Assembly: GCA_934163035.1 (NCBI GenBank)
Contig: CAKPJX010000025.1
Span: forward strand, 1-14,017
Source of the DNA: an uncultured Bacilli bacterium
GTDB lineage: Bacteria; Bacillota_I; Bacilli_A; RF39; UBA660
DNA: 14,017 nt
Direction: 5' to 3'
Part shown: positions 1 through 7,075 of the stretch, piece by piece
How the letters are laid out: every line of letters starts with the position of its first letter
Numbering within the stretch: position 1 is the stretch's first letter
Translations under genes and position numbers: made by a program
Notes under the pieces: generated by a model
What the model saw: only the letters and a program-made list of their open reading frames with translations
The model's database searches: none
What the model was told of the DNA's origin: nothing

Positions 1-1712
1 TATTTTATTACTTCGTATGCTCCTATTCCAATAACTACTAAACCTACCAAAGTATAGAATATTGTTCCAAGTCCTCCTGTTGATGGAAGGAGACCTGCTT
101 TCTCACTTGTTACCTCTAATGGAAAATAATTGTCACTATTTAGTGATGCTGTATCAACAGTCACTTTTACAGGATTAGTATTTAATTTATATCCACTAGT
201 TGCTTTTATTTGTTTGATATAATATGTATCATTTATAATGCCCTTAAACTTAGCTATACCATTATTATCTGTAGTTAAAGTACCTACAAGATTTTCATCA
301 CTACATGCTTCATCTGTATATATCCCAAATGAGGAGTTACTTAAAAGTGTACTACTATCATCAGCAGCTTTATTTGTTATTTCTAGTCCGTAAGTAGTTA
401 CTTTATTTTCTAAACTTAATGGCTTTTTTGTAGGATTTGTAGTATATGGATCAACAACTACTTCAGAATCTGTTTTTATTATATTTTTGCTTTCACCAAG
501 TACTATACTTTCATCATTATCATCTAGAGTAACCCCTAATAATAACCCCATTGTTTTATTTTCATCAATTTGTTGATTTTTATCAAGAATTGTTGTAGGT
601 ATTGTAATTACAATTTGCTTCTCTGACAATATAGTCGTTGCATATTCAGTTCCAGTTTTCTCATCTATTAATTTATCCTTTATTTCAGAAGTTTTTTTCT
701 CATCACCAGAAAGAGTTGATGCATATTTTAGCTCTCCCGGAACAAACTTTAAACCATCAGGTAATTTAATAGTAAGTGTAGATTCCTGTACATTCCCCAA
801 ATAAATATATGTATACACTTTGTTTTTTCTAAATGCCATATCATAAGCTGTCTTTGTCCCATCACCTAACAACACCCCGTCCTCATCACTTAAAAAATCA
901 TCAGGAGTCCCTGGAAACAAGAGAGCTAAAGAAAATAAATAACCATATTTAATATTAAAATGAATATCATCTATAAACCAACTATTATTTTGTACCTCAA
1001 ATACAACATTAACTATTGTTGCATAATATAAAAAATAAGCACTATTGAATGATGTTGGTAAAATTAGATATGAACCAACTTCGACTTGACATGTAAGACT
1101 GGTGTTTGAATCAGTATATGTCAAATCATACGTTTGAAATGTTCTATTGCCACTTTTAATATATCTAGCAAAACTATCGGCTAAATTTCTGATTGCTGTA
1201 TCTTTTTCAGTCTTTGCTGCATCAGTTAATGTTGAGTCACTAGAATCATAGCCATATGAAATATATTCATCTATTGTTAAATTCTTTATATTATCATCAG
1301 TAGAGTTTGATAAAAACTCTTGAAAAGCATTGGTAAAACTATATGTCATTTCATTGGTACTTTTATTATAATAAGCATCTAGTACTTTATAAGCTCTGAA
1401 TTCATCCTTAAAATCATCGGCACTGGAAGAAGTACTAGCAGATATATTAACCATATTAACAACCTTATTGTTGCTATCTACATCAATCTTATTAGTTGCT
1501 TCTGCCTCTACATTTAGTAAACTAGAGAATGGTAAAAGAAGCATAGTTAAAATTAGGGCTACACTAGTTACTTTTTTTAAGTAATTTAGTTTTTGATTAC
1601 GATTTAAAATTAAGAAAAGACTAATCACTAGTATACCGATTATACATATACTAGTTAATAAAGTAATCCCTCCATCCTCGATTTTTGACATCATTAAGAT
1701 AACATTTTTCAT
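1..1712 (-). CDS. LPxTG-anchored, SpaA/Cna_B-type surface protein (partial, C-terminus leaves the window)
   Basis: One frame is open without a stop from the ATG at 1712 to the window edge (570 codons visible). The start follows AAAGGGAG at a 9-nt spacing. Two hydrophobic stretches lie near the N-terminus: residues 16-36, then, after a basic segment (K41-K47), a signal-peptide-like stretch 48-66 ending in VEAEA, a plausible signal peptidase site. Residues about 75-255 resemble the N-terminal part of SpaA-like pilins. A Cna_B/SpaA-like beta domain covers about 437-530. The sorting signal is complete: LPSTG at 542-546, then a membrane segment at about 552-568. The protein is therefore expected to be attached to peptidoglycan by a sortase, as a pilin or adhesin; the ligand is unknown. 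In the Cna_B domain, N447 and Q501 stand where the isopeptide Lys and catalytic Glu are usual. It has its own promoter and is separated from frr by a terminator. Confidence 0.85.
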   Translation of the reverse strand, partial: MKNVILMMSKIEDGGITLLTSICIIGILVISLFLILNRNQKLNYLKKVTSVALILTMLLLPFSSLLNVEAEATNKIDVDSNNKVVNMVNISASTSSSADDFKDEFRAYKVLDAYYNKSTNEMTYSFTNAFQEFLSNSTDDNIKNLTIDEYISYGYDSSDSTLTDAAKTEKDTAIRNLADSFARYIKSGNRTFQTYDLTYTDSNTSLTCQVEVGSYLILPTSFNSAYFLYYATIVNVVFEVQNNSWFIDDIHFNIKYGYLFSLALLFPGTPDDFLSDEDGVLLGDGTKTAYDMAFRKNKVYTYIYLGNVQESTLTIKLPDGLKFVPGELKYASTLSGDEKKTSEIKDKLIDEKTGTEYATTILSEKQIVITIPTTILDKNQQIDENKTMGLLLGVTLDDNDESIVLGESKNIIKTDSEVVVDPYTTNPTKKPLSLENKVTTYGLEITNKAADDSSTLLSNSSFGIYTDEACSDENLVGTLTTDNNGIAKFKGIINDTYYIKQIKATSGYKLNTNPVKVTVDTASLNSDNYFPLEVTSEKAGLLPSTGGLGTIFYTLVGLVVIGIGAYEVIK

Positions 1713-1740
1713 ATATTTTCGCTCCCTTTCTACATTAATA

Positions 1741-1768
1741 ATTCTAGCATAACACTTTCTATCATCAA
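1741..1768 (-). promoter_or_regulatory. Promoter of the LPxTG surface protein gene
   Basis: On the minus strand, TTGATG (1763-1768) and TAGAAT (1741-1746) are separated by 16 nt, and the -10 box is preceded by TGC, which makes an extended -10. Transcription would start near 1734, leaving a leader of about 20 nt that holds the Shine-Dalgarno sequence. It lies just downstream of the frr terminator, so the surface protein is an independent unit. Confidence 0.65.
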
Positions 1769-1801
1769 AGGAGAAAATATATTTACGATGTAAAGTATAC
1801 A

Positions 1802-1828
1802 TAAAAAAAAGCCTACTATACAGTAAGC
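1802..1828 (-). terminator. Intrinsic terminator of the polyprenyl synthetase-frr unit
   Basis: Minus strand: GCTTACT pairs with AGTAGGC (7 bp, one G-U) around a GTAT loop, followed by eight T. The frr stop codon TAG (1816-1818) lies at the loop/stem junction of the hairpin. Confidence 0.85.
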
Positions 1829-2364
1829 AATTCTTGTTCTTTTTCTTTTAATTTATTTTCTATTTTTTTATTATATTCATTAACAGTATCTTGAATTTCT
1901 TTTTCTATACCTTTTTCTTCATCTTCACTAAATTCTTGCTTTTTCACATCTTCTAAAGCATCATGTCTAATATTTCTAACAACAATTTTTGCATCTTCCG
2001 CCAAAGATTTTACTTGTTTTACTAATTCTCTTCTTCTTTCCTCTGTAAGTTCTGGAATAACAATTCTAATAGTCTCTCCATCATTACCAGGATTATATCC
2101 TAAATTAGCAGCTAATATTCCCTTTTCAATAGCAGATAATGCTCCTCTATCAAAAGGTTTAATTAAAAGTTGTCTAGCTTCAGGTACTGATATTGTAGCC
2201 AATTGTTTTAAAGGTGTCATACTACCATAATACTCAACCATAACACCATCTAAACTAGAAGGATTAGCTCTACCAGCTCTAACTGTCGTAAATCTTTTCT
2301 CTAGGCTTTCAATAGCCTTCTCCATCTTTTCATTTAAATCTAACATAATCATGTCACTATCCAT
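1816..2364 (-). CDS. frr: Ribosome recycling factor
   Basis: Frr works with EF-G to split post-termination ribosomes into subunits in the cytoplasm. The protein matches the family along its whole length: VRAGRANP at residues 28-35, VEYYG, the PEARQLLIKPFD region, and a charged C-terminal helix ending KEKEQELLTV. An ATG at 2373 is in frame, but it lies only 2 nt after AAGGAG. I chose the ATG at 2364, which gives 182 aa and an N-terminus within one residue of the Bacillus Frr length. It is the last gene of its unit: the polyprenyl synthetase is 65 nt upstream, and the stop sits in the terminator. A TATAAT at 2391-2396 could give frr some transcription of its own, but I see no good -35. The usual tsf-pyrH-frr order is broken here: two unrelated genes stand between tsf and frr. 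Confidence 0.97.
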   Translation of the reverse strand: MDSDMIMLDLNEKMEKAIESLEKRFTTVRAGRANPSSLDGVMVEYYGSMTPLKQLATISVPEARQLLIKPFDRGALSAIEKGILAANLGYNPGNDGETIRIVIPELTEERRRELVKQVKSLAEDAKIVVRNIRHDALEDVKKQEFSEDEEKGIEKEIQDTVNEYNKKIENKLKEKEQELLTV

Positions 2365-2394
2365 TAAAAACATCTCTCCTTATTAATTATATTA

Positions 2395-2434
2395 TATATT
2401 AAAACATATTAAAAAGAAACAAATTCTTTTTAAT
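2395..2434 (-). terminator. A/T-only hairpin at the polyprenyl synthetase stop, possible weak terminator
   Basis: Positions 2408-2418 and 2424-2434 form a perfect 11-bp inverted repeat (ATTAAAAAGAA) with a 5-nt loop that contains the synthetase stop codon (2430-2432). It is followed by ATGTTTTAAT, a poor T-tract. It may lower readthrough into frr or simply stabilise the RNA end; frr also has a TATAAT just downstream (2391-2396). Confidence 0.4.
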
Positions 2435-3647
2435 GATCTCTATTTTCTAAATAAACTATAAATCCTCTCAAAATATCTTTATCATGATCCGCAATAAAAT
2501 CGAGCTTACCAAGTCTTTCATTAGCAACCTTAAACAAATGATTAACCATTCTATTAGCGTAATCAAGTGCTCCACTATCAATAAATATTTTTTTACTAGC
2601 TTCAAGATCCTCATCACTTAAATTACTTTTTCCATAGTACTTATGTAACTGTTCTAAATGAACAGGACTATTTTCATATATATATGAATATAAAATAGTT
2701 TGTTTAAATTCACTTATATCAGAAGAATTCTTTTCTTTCTTTACTTTTTCACTAAATATACCTAAAATATCATCTTTAATTTGAAAAGCAATTCCCAAAT
2801 TATAAGCAAATTCCGTCATCATAGAAACCTCCTTATCAGAAGCATCTCCTAAAATCATTCCCATACAAAGAGGTCCAATTATTGAATACCAAGCTGTCTT
2901 TAATCTATAAATATCATATACACTATTTTCTAATTTTTTTTCTTTATAACTACCAGTCATTTGCAAATGAGGAAGAATAACATCAATTATTTCCCCTTGA
3001 ATAGTATTAATAATAACGTCGTTATAGTATTTTAATAATCTCTTATTATCACAATAATTATTTATCATCAATTCATATGATTTATAAAAACCTAAATCAC
3101 CCATACAAATAGCTAAACTATCTCCCAAATGAGAAGCATCTCTATATTTATTTATATATCTAGTTGGTATAGTGTCTTTACCTCTTCTAATAGAAGCTCT
3201 ATCTATAATATCATCATGTATTAAAACAGAAGTCTGAAATAATTCAAAAGCAAGAGCCAATGGAATTGCTTTTGAAATATCACTATTAGAAATAAATTTA
3301 TATCCAAGTAATATTAAAAAACCTCTAATAAACTTACCATCACTATTTAAATCCTTAAAATAATCAACCAATTCTCTAACATACTTATTATCTTCTGTTT
3401 CAATAGAATTATTATATTGATCCATATTCTTTATTAAAATAGTTCTATATTCTCTAAAATAATTTAAAAAACCTAATAAATAATATATATCATTACTCAA
3501 ATCTAAATCATTACAAGCAACTATAAAAGTTTCATTCTTAAAAGAAAATAACTTACTTATCTGTTCTCTATTATCTATTAAAATATCCCACTTCTTACTA
3601 TTATCAATTTTTGATATGCTATTAATATCTTTTTTTATAAAATACAT
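2430..3647 (-). CDS. Trans-isoprenyl diphosphate (polyprenyl) synthetase with N-terminal extension
   Basis: This class of enzyme condenses isopentenyl diphosphate with an allylic diphosphate to give longer prenyl diphosphates. Seen in order: GKFIRG (104-109, the usual GKxxR substrate site), the first Asp-rich motif HDDIID (144-149) followed by RRGKDTIPT, QGEIIDV (217-223), KT at 250-251, and the second motif QIKDDILG (289-296). The last position of the second motif is Gly instead of Asp, as in many IdsA-type geranylgeranyl synthases. At 405 aa it is about 100 residues longer than the usual 300; residues 1-95 show no motif I recognise. Chain length and end use cannot be read from the sequence. 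It has its own promoter with a very short leader (AGGTGAT before the ATG at 3647) and is followed by frr, where many Firmicutes have the unrelated cis-prenyltransferase uppS nearby. Confidence 0.88.
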   Translation of the reverse strand: MYFIKKDINSISKIDNSKKWDILIDNREQISKLFSFKNETFIVACNDLDLSNDIYYLLGFLNYFREYRTILIKNMDQYNNSIETEDNKYVRELVDYFKDLNSDGKFIRGFLILLGYKFISNSDISKAIPLALAFELFQTSVLIHDDIIDRASIRRGKDTIPTRYINKYRDASHLGDSLAICMGDLGFYKSYELMINNYCDNKRLLKYYNDVIINTIQGEIIDVILPHLQMTGSYKEKKLENSVYDIYRLKTAWYSIIGPLCMGMILGDASDKEVSMMTEFAYNLGIAFQIKDDILGIFSEKVKKEKNSSDISEFKQTILYSYIYENSPVHLEQLHKYYGKSNLSDEDLEASKKIFIDSGALDYANRMVNHLFKVANERLGKLDFIADHDKDILRGFIVYLENRDH

Positions 3648-3663
3648 CTAATCACCTAATTTG

Positions 3664-3693
3664 ATTATATCAAAAAGAAAGAATGACTCGCAA
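3664..3693 (-). promoter_or_regulatory. Promoter of the polyprenyl synthetase-frr unit, inside the upstream terminator
   Basis: A perfect extended -10, TGATATAAT (TATAAT at 3664-3669), stands 18 nt after TTGCGA (3688-3693, four of six matches to TTGACA). The -35 falls in the loop and stem of the terminator at 3671-3701. Transcription would start near 3657, about 10 nt before the start codon. Confidence 0.65.
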
Positions 3694-3701
3694 GTCATTC
3701 T
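3671..3701 (-). terminator. Intrinsic terminator after the lipoprotein gene
   Basis: Minus strand: a perfect 9-bp stem, AGAATGACT/AGTCATTCT, with a TGCG loop, followed by TTCTTTTTG. The lipoprotein stop codon TGA (3695-3697) is in the descending arm. It closes the rpsB-tsf-lipoprotein unit. Confidence 0.85.
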
Positions 3702-4246
3702 ACACTATTATAAGAATTAATTAATTCTAAATATTTATTTTTTAATTGTTTTTTTCTTTTTTCTGTCAATATGTCATCAATCGTACCTTTAATTGTAGCA
3801 ACATCATTATTATGCCCTATTATCTTACCCTCTCTCACGAAATAAACATCTGGTAAAAATAAGTATGGTTCTAAATTATCATTTAATGGTAAATAGTCTT
3901 CTATAATATCAATCAATTTATTATAATCATCTGTATTATTATCTCTTATAACTTGAGGATTATAATAATAAACATCTTCAATATTTTTACCATCTAAGGA
4001 ATCTAATAATATTTTAGCTACTTCAACACATAATTCATTATCAGAATTAGCAAAGAAAACTATACCATTACCAGTATTAAATATGTCTAAAACTTCATCA
4101 ATTGAAGCATATTTAAAAGGATTCTTTTCATCAACAGAATACTCAGCAGCAAACTTTTCAGCATCTGTTACTTCTGATTCTTTTTTAATTGAACATCCAG
4201 TCATTAATATAATAACTACAACAAATAAAGATACTAACTTCCTCAT
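3695..4246 (-). CDS. Thioredoxin-fold lipoprotein with incomplete CxxC
   Basis: The N-terminus is a lipoprotein signal: basic MRK, hydrophobic 4-15, then the lipobox LMTGC with C18 as the expected lipid-bearing residue, so the protein should sit on the outer face of the membrane. Residues about 47-165 look like a thioredoxin fold: GIVFFANSDNELC (61-73) is the strand/active-site region, and LPDVYF with P132 fits the cis-proline strand, followed by REGKIIGH. The active site reads N70-E-L-C73, so the first Cys of CxxC is missing and ordinary disulfide exchange is unlikely. It resembles thioredoxin-like accessory proteins of Gram-positives, but I cannot name a function. It starts 14 nt after tsf, with GAGGT upstream, and ends in the terminator, so it is the last gene of the rpsB-tsf unit. 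Confidence 0.75.
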   Translation of the reverse strand: MRKLVSLFVVVIILMTGCSIKKESEVTDAEKFAAEYSVDEKNPFKYASIDEVLDIFNTGNGIVFFANSDNELCVEVAKILLDSLDGKNIEDVYYYNPQVIRDNNTDDYNKLIDIIEDYLPLNDNLEPYLFLPDVYFVREGKIIGHNNDVATIKGTIDDILTEKRKKQLKNKYLELINSYNSVE

Positions 4247-4260
4247 AATTACCTCAACAA

Positions 4261-5136
4261 TTAAGCATTTTCGATTTGACTCATTACTTCAGCAGCAAAG
4301 TTTTCAACTCTTTTTTCTATTCCTTCACCAACTGCATATCTAACCATTGAAACAATTTTGCATCCATTATTTTCAACATAAGTTTTAACAGAAAGACCAG
4401 AATCTTTAATAAATGCTTGTTCCTCTAAACAAATTTCTTTATAGAATTTATTAAGTCTACCAACAACCATCTTTTCAGCAATAGCCTCTGGTTTACCTTC
4501 AGCCATAACTTGTTCTTTAATAACATGAGATTCTCTCTCAACGATATCACTAGGTACACCTTCTCTATTTAAAGCAGTAGGATTCATTGCTGCAGCTTGC
4601 ATAGCAACATCTCTAGCAACTTCTTCATTACTACCTTCAAGAACAACTACAACACCAATCTTTCCACCCATATGTTTATAGCTACCAAATACTTCATTAT
4701 CATTTTTAGAAATAACTTCAAAACGTCTAAAACTAATCTTCTCACCAATTTTAGCAACTAAAGCAACTAACTTATCTGAAATAGTTTCAGTACCATCTTT
4801 AATATTTAATACATCTTCAACTGTATCAGCATTATTCTTTAAAATCATATCTGCTAAATAATCAACAAAATTAGTAAATTCTTCATTTTTAGCAACAAAG
4901 TCTGTTTCAGAATTAACCTCTAAAATTACAGCCTTATTACCATCAACTTTAATTTGGCATAAACCTTCTGCTGCAATTCTGCTTTCCTTTTTAGCAGCTT
5001 TTGCTATACCCTTTTCACGTAGCCAATCAACAGCCTTTTCCATATCGCCATCACAAGCTTCAAGTGCCTTTTTACAATCAAGCATTCCAGCTCCTGTTTT
5101 TTCTCTTAAATCTTTTACATCACTTGCTTTAATCAT
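4261..5136 (-). CDS. tsf: Elongation factor Ts
   Basis: EF-Ts is the nucleotide exchange factor that releases GDP from EF-Tu. The N-terminal UBA-like segment (residues 1-40, with LREKTGAGMLDCKKAL), the SRIAAEG strand and the signature TDFVAKN (78-84, the EF-Tu contact) are all present, followed by the two core subdomains. The length is 291 aa, normal for Firmicutes. A TTG at 5151 is in frame, but the ATG at 5136 is right: it follows AAGGAGG at 5 nt and aligns with the family start MIKASDVK. It lies 89 nt after rpsB, the standard pairing, with a hairpin and a possible promoter in the gap, and is followed by the lipoprotein gene where pyrH would often be. Confidence 0.97.
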   Translation of the reverse strand: MIKASDVKDLREKTGAGMLDCKKALEACDGDMEKAVDWLREKGIAKAAKKESRIAAEGLCQIKVDGNKAVILEVNSETDFVAKNEEFTNFVDYLADMILKNNADTVEDVLNIKDGTETISDKLVALVAKIGEKISFRRFEVISKNDNEVFGSYKHMGGKIGVVVVLEGSNEEVARDVAMQAAAMNPTALNREGVPSDIVERESHVIKEQVMAEGKPEAIAEKMVVGRLNKFYKEICLEEQAFIKDSGLSVKTYVENNGCKIVSMVRYAVGEGIEKRVENFAAEVMSQIENA

Positions 5137-5161
5137 AATATCCTCCTTCAATCATAAATTA

Positions 5162-5167
5162 ATTATA
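5162..5167 (-). promoter_or_regulatory. Possible -10 box for tsf
   Basis: TATAAT on the minus strand, 26 nt before the tsf start. The hexamer 17 nt upstream (TTCCTT) is a poor -35, so this may be a weak secondary promoter or chance in AT-rich DNA. Confidence 0.35.
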
Positions 5168-5182
5168 CTACAATATTAATAT

Positions 5183-5216
5183 AAAAGGAACGATAAATCC
5201 ATCCACCGTCCCTTTT
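5183..5216 (-). other. Hairpin between rpsB and tsf
   Basis: A 10-bp stem (minus strand AAAAGGGACG with CGTTCCTTTT, one G-U) around a 14-nt loop, starting 9 nt after the rpsB stop. There is no T-tract beyond the TTTT of the stem itself. It could be an attenuator lowering tsf expression or an RNA-processing/stability element. Confidence 0.55.
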
Positions 5217-5225
5217 TAAATCAAA

Positions 5226-5336
5226 CTACTTATTTAAAGCTTCAATTATTTCAGCCTTTTTAAGTCCTGTAACACTAATATTTTTACTAGCAGCAACTTC
5301 TTTTAATTCACTAACTGTCATTTTAGAATAGTCAAC
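5226..5336 (-). repeat. Copy 1 of the duplicated C-terminal module (in rpsB)
   Basis: Codons 283-318 and the stop of rpsB. Compared with the copy at 6271-6381 I count 33 of 36 identical residues and 18 differences in 108 bases, about 13 of them silent. Confidence 0.9.
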
Positions 5337-6182
5337 AGCTGCTTCTTCAGTAGCTTCTGCTACTTCTTCTTTTGCTTCAACTACAGCTTTTTTTTCTTCA
5401 TTAGCTTCAGTTTTTTCAACTTTTTCAGCATTTTCTTTTGCCTTATTAGCTTTCTTTTCAGCTTTAGCTTTATCATCATCACTAATATAGTCAATTACTT
5501 CATTACCATTAACTTCAGCAATAGCATTAGTTAAAGCACCAATAATTAATTTAACTGAACGAACAGCATCATCATTACCAGGAATAACATAATCAACAAC
5601 ATCTGGATCACAGTTAGTATCAACGATACCAAATACTGGAATTCCTAAAATATGAGCTTCTTTAATAGCAATTTCTTCTTTACGAGGATCAACGATTACT
5701 AATGCTTGAGGCATCTTCTTCATTTCTCTAATTCCACGTAAATTCTTATTAAGCTTATCATATTCTTTCTTAATTTGAATTACTTCTTTTTTAGGAAGCA
5801 TATCAAAAGTTCCATCTTGTTCCATCTTTTCAATATCTTCCATTCTTTTAATTCTTGAACGGATAGTTCTAAAGTTTGTTAAAGTTCCTCCAAGCCATCT
5901 TTCATTAACAAAATAGTTATTTGTTCTAACAGCTGACTCTTCAGCAGCTTCTTGAGCCTGTTTCTTGGTTCCTACAAATAAAACTTTTCCACCTTCTTCA
6001 GCTATTTTCTTCATAGCCTCATATGCTTCTTCTAATTTCTTAACTGTTTTTTGTAAATCGATAATATAAATATCATCTCTTGTTGTATAGATGTACTCCT
6101 TCATCTTTGGATTCCATCTTCTCTTCTGATGTCCGAAATGAACACCAGCTTCTAATAAATAATTCATTGATACAATAGTCAT
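5226..6182 (-). CDS. rpsB: Ribosomal protein uS2 with C-terminal Rho_N/SAP-like module
   Basis: uS2 is a late-binding protein of the 30S subunit. Residues 1-230 are a complete uS2: LLEAGVHFGHQKRRWNPKM near the start, FVGTKKQAQ (69-77), NERWLGGTLTNF (93-104), PDVVDYVIPGNDDA (193-206). The start at 6182 follows GAAGGAG and matches the family N-terminus. At 318 aa the protein is much longer than usual. Residues 233-282 are a Lys/Glu/Ala-rich linker, and 283-318 form a small helical module (MTVSELKEVAASKNISVTG and on) that reads like a Rho_N/HeH (SAP-fold) domain. The neighbouring bL20 carries almost the same module. The gene is 88 nt after rplT with no convincing terminator or promoter in the gap, so it may be co-transcribed with the infC operon. 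Confidence 0.96.
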   Translation of the reverse strand: MTIVSMNYLLEAGVHFGHQKRRWNPKMKEYIYTTRDDIYIIDLQKTVKKLEEAYEAMKKIAEEGGKVLFVGTKKQAQEAAEESAVRTNNYFVNERWLGGTLTNFRTIRSRIKRMEDIEKMEQDGTFDMLPKKEVIQIKKEYDKLNKNLRGIREMKKMPQALVIVDPRKEEIAIKEAHILGIPVFGIVDTNCDPDVVDYVIPGNDDAVRSVKLIIGALTNAIAEVNGNEVIDYISDDDKAKAEKKANKAKENAEKVEKTEANEEKKAVVEAKEEVAEATEEAAVDYSKMTVSELKEVAASKNISVTGLKKAEIIEALNK

Positions 6183-6270
6183 ATTTTTTCTCCTTCGTTT
6201 TATCTTCTATTAGTTTCTAATTACTCATCACCAAATTGGCACTAGACAAATAAATCCACTAATATGTTTA

Positions 6271-6381
6271 TTATTTATTTAAAGCTTCAATAATTTCAGC
6301 TTTCTTTAAACCAGTAACACTTATTTTCTTAGATGCAGCTATCTTTTTTAATTCACTAACTGTCATCTTAGAATAGTCAAC
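6271..6381 (-). repeat. Copy 2 of the duplicated C-terminal module (in rplT)
   Basis: Codons 158-193 and the stop of rplT. The three amino acid differences from the rpsB copy are K/E, I/V and K/N in the middle of the module; the first 12 and last 17 residues are the same. Confidence 0.9.
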
Positions 6382-6852
6382 TGCTTCTTCCTTTTTTTCT
6401 TCTTTCTTTACAGCCTTAGTAGTAGCCTTCTTTTCACTACCCTTATTACTAATAGTTACTTCATGTCCAACTACTTCACTAGATACTGTAACTTTTGAAG
6501 CTTTACCATCTCTTGCCATCTTAACAAATTCACTAAACATTTTAGGATCGTTAATTGCAATTTCTGATAACATTTTACGGTTAACTTCAACTCCTGCTTT
6601 TGTAAGGCCTTCTATAAATCTAGAATAACTAATGTCATTTTGACGACAAGCTGCATTAATTCTTGTTATCCATAATTTTCTAAAGTCTCTCTTCTTTTGC
6701 TTTCTGTCTCTAAATGCATATTGTCCAGAATGCATTAATTGTTCTTTTGCAGTCTTATATAATCTATGTTTACTACCAAAGTAACCTTTAGCTTGTTTTA
6801 ATACTTTTTTATGACGAGCCTTTGTAACAGCTCCATTTTTAACTCTTGCCAT
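6271..6852 (-). CDS. rplT: Ribosomal protein bL20 with C-terminal Rho_N/SAP-like module
   Basis: bL20 is an early 23S rRNA-binding protein of the 50S subunit and, in Bacillus, the repressor of its own infC-rpmI-rplT operon. Residues 1-116 are a full bL20: MARVKNG, HKKVLKQAKGYFG, FRDRKQKKRDFRKLWITRIN (48-67), then SRFIEGL. The family usually ends at about 118 residues; this protein has 193. The extra part is a hydrophilic linker (about 117-157, rich in Lys and Glu) and a 36-residue module (158-193) nearly identical to the end of uS2. AAAGGAGG lies 9 nt before the ATG at 6852. It is the third gene after infC and rpmI (22-nt gap). Confidence 0.97.
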   Translation of the reverse strand: MARVKNGAVTKARHKKVLKQAKGYFGSKHRLYKTAKEQLMHSGQYAFRDRKQKKRDFRKLWITRINAACRQNDISYSRFIEGLTKAGVEVNRKMLSEIAINDPKMFSEFVKMARDGKASKVTVSSEVVGHEVTISNKGSEKKATTKAVKKEEKKEEAVDYSKMTVSELKKIAASKKISVTGLKKAEIIEALNK

Positions 6853-6874
6853 TTCTAATATCCTCCTTTAATGC

Positions 6875-7060
6875 TTAGATTATGTTCTTTAATCTCTTTT
6901 GATCAGCTTTGCTAAGATTAGCTCCCTTTCTATTCTTTCTATTTGCTGATGATGGCTTAGAACCTGTATTATGACGACCACCAGCTCTTCCTATTTTATA
7001 ATCATTTTTACGTTTATTTACAACTTTAGCAGTTGCTTTGTGTGTCTTAATCTTTGGCAT
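6875..7060 (-). CDS. rpmI: Ribosomal protein bL35
   Basis: A small basic protein of the large subunit, 61 aa against about 65 in the family. It starts MPKIKTHKATAK and has the characteristic GRAGGRHNTGSKPS and NRKNRKGANLSKAD segments, ending in KRLKNII. AGGAGG stands 8 nt before the ATG. It lies 15 nt after infC and 22 nt before rplT, the usual infC-rpmI-rplT order. Confidence 0.97.
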   Translation of the reverse strand: MPKIKTHKATAKVVNKRKNDYKIGRAGGRHNTGSKPSSANRKNRKGANLSKADQKRLKNII

Positions 7061-7075
7061 ATTTAAATCCTCCTA

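Noticed and set aside
2365..2373. Upstream ATG for frr at 2373
   Set aside because: It is only 2 nt after AAGGAG; the ATG at 2364 fits both spacing and family length.
4083..4343. Plus-strand ORF of 86 codons
   Set aside because: It lies antisense to the lipoprotein gene and the end of tsf, both of which are well supported, and its translation shows no family features.
6183..6270. Possible terminator, promoter or leader between rplT and rpsB
   Set aside because: Only a 5-bp ATTAG/CTAAT hairpin and a CCAAATTGG palindrome are visible, with no T-tract and no -35/-10 pair good enough to report.
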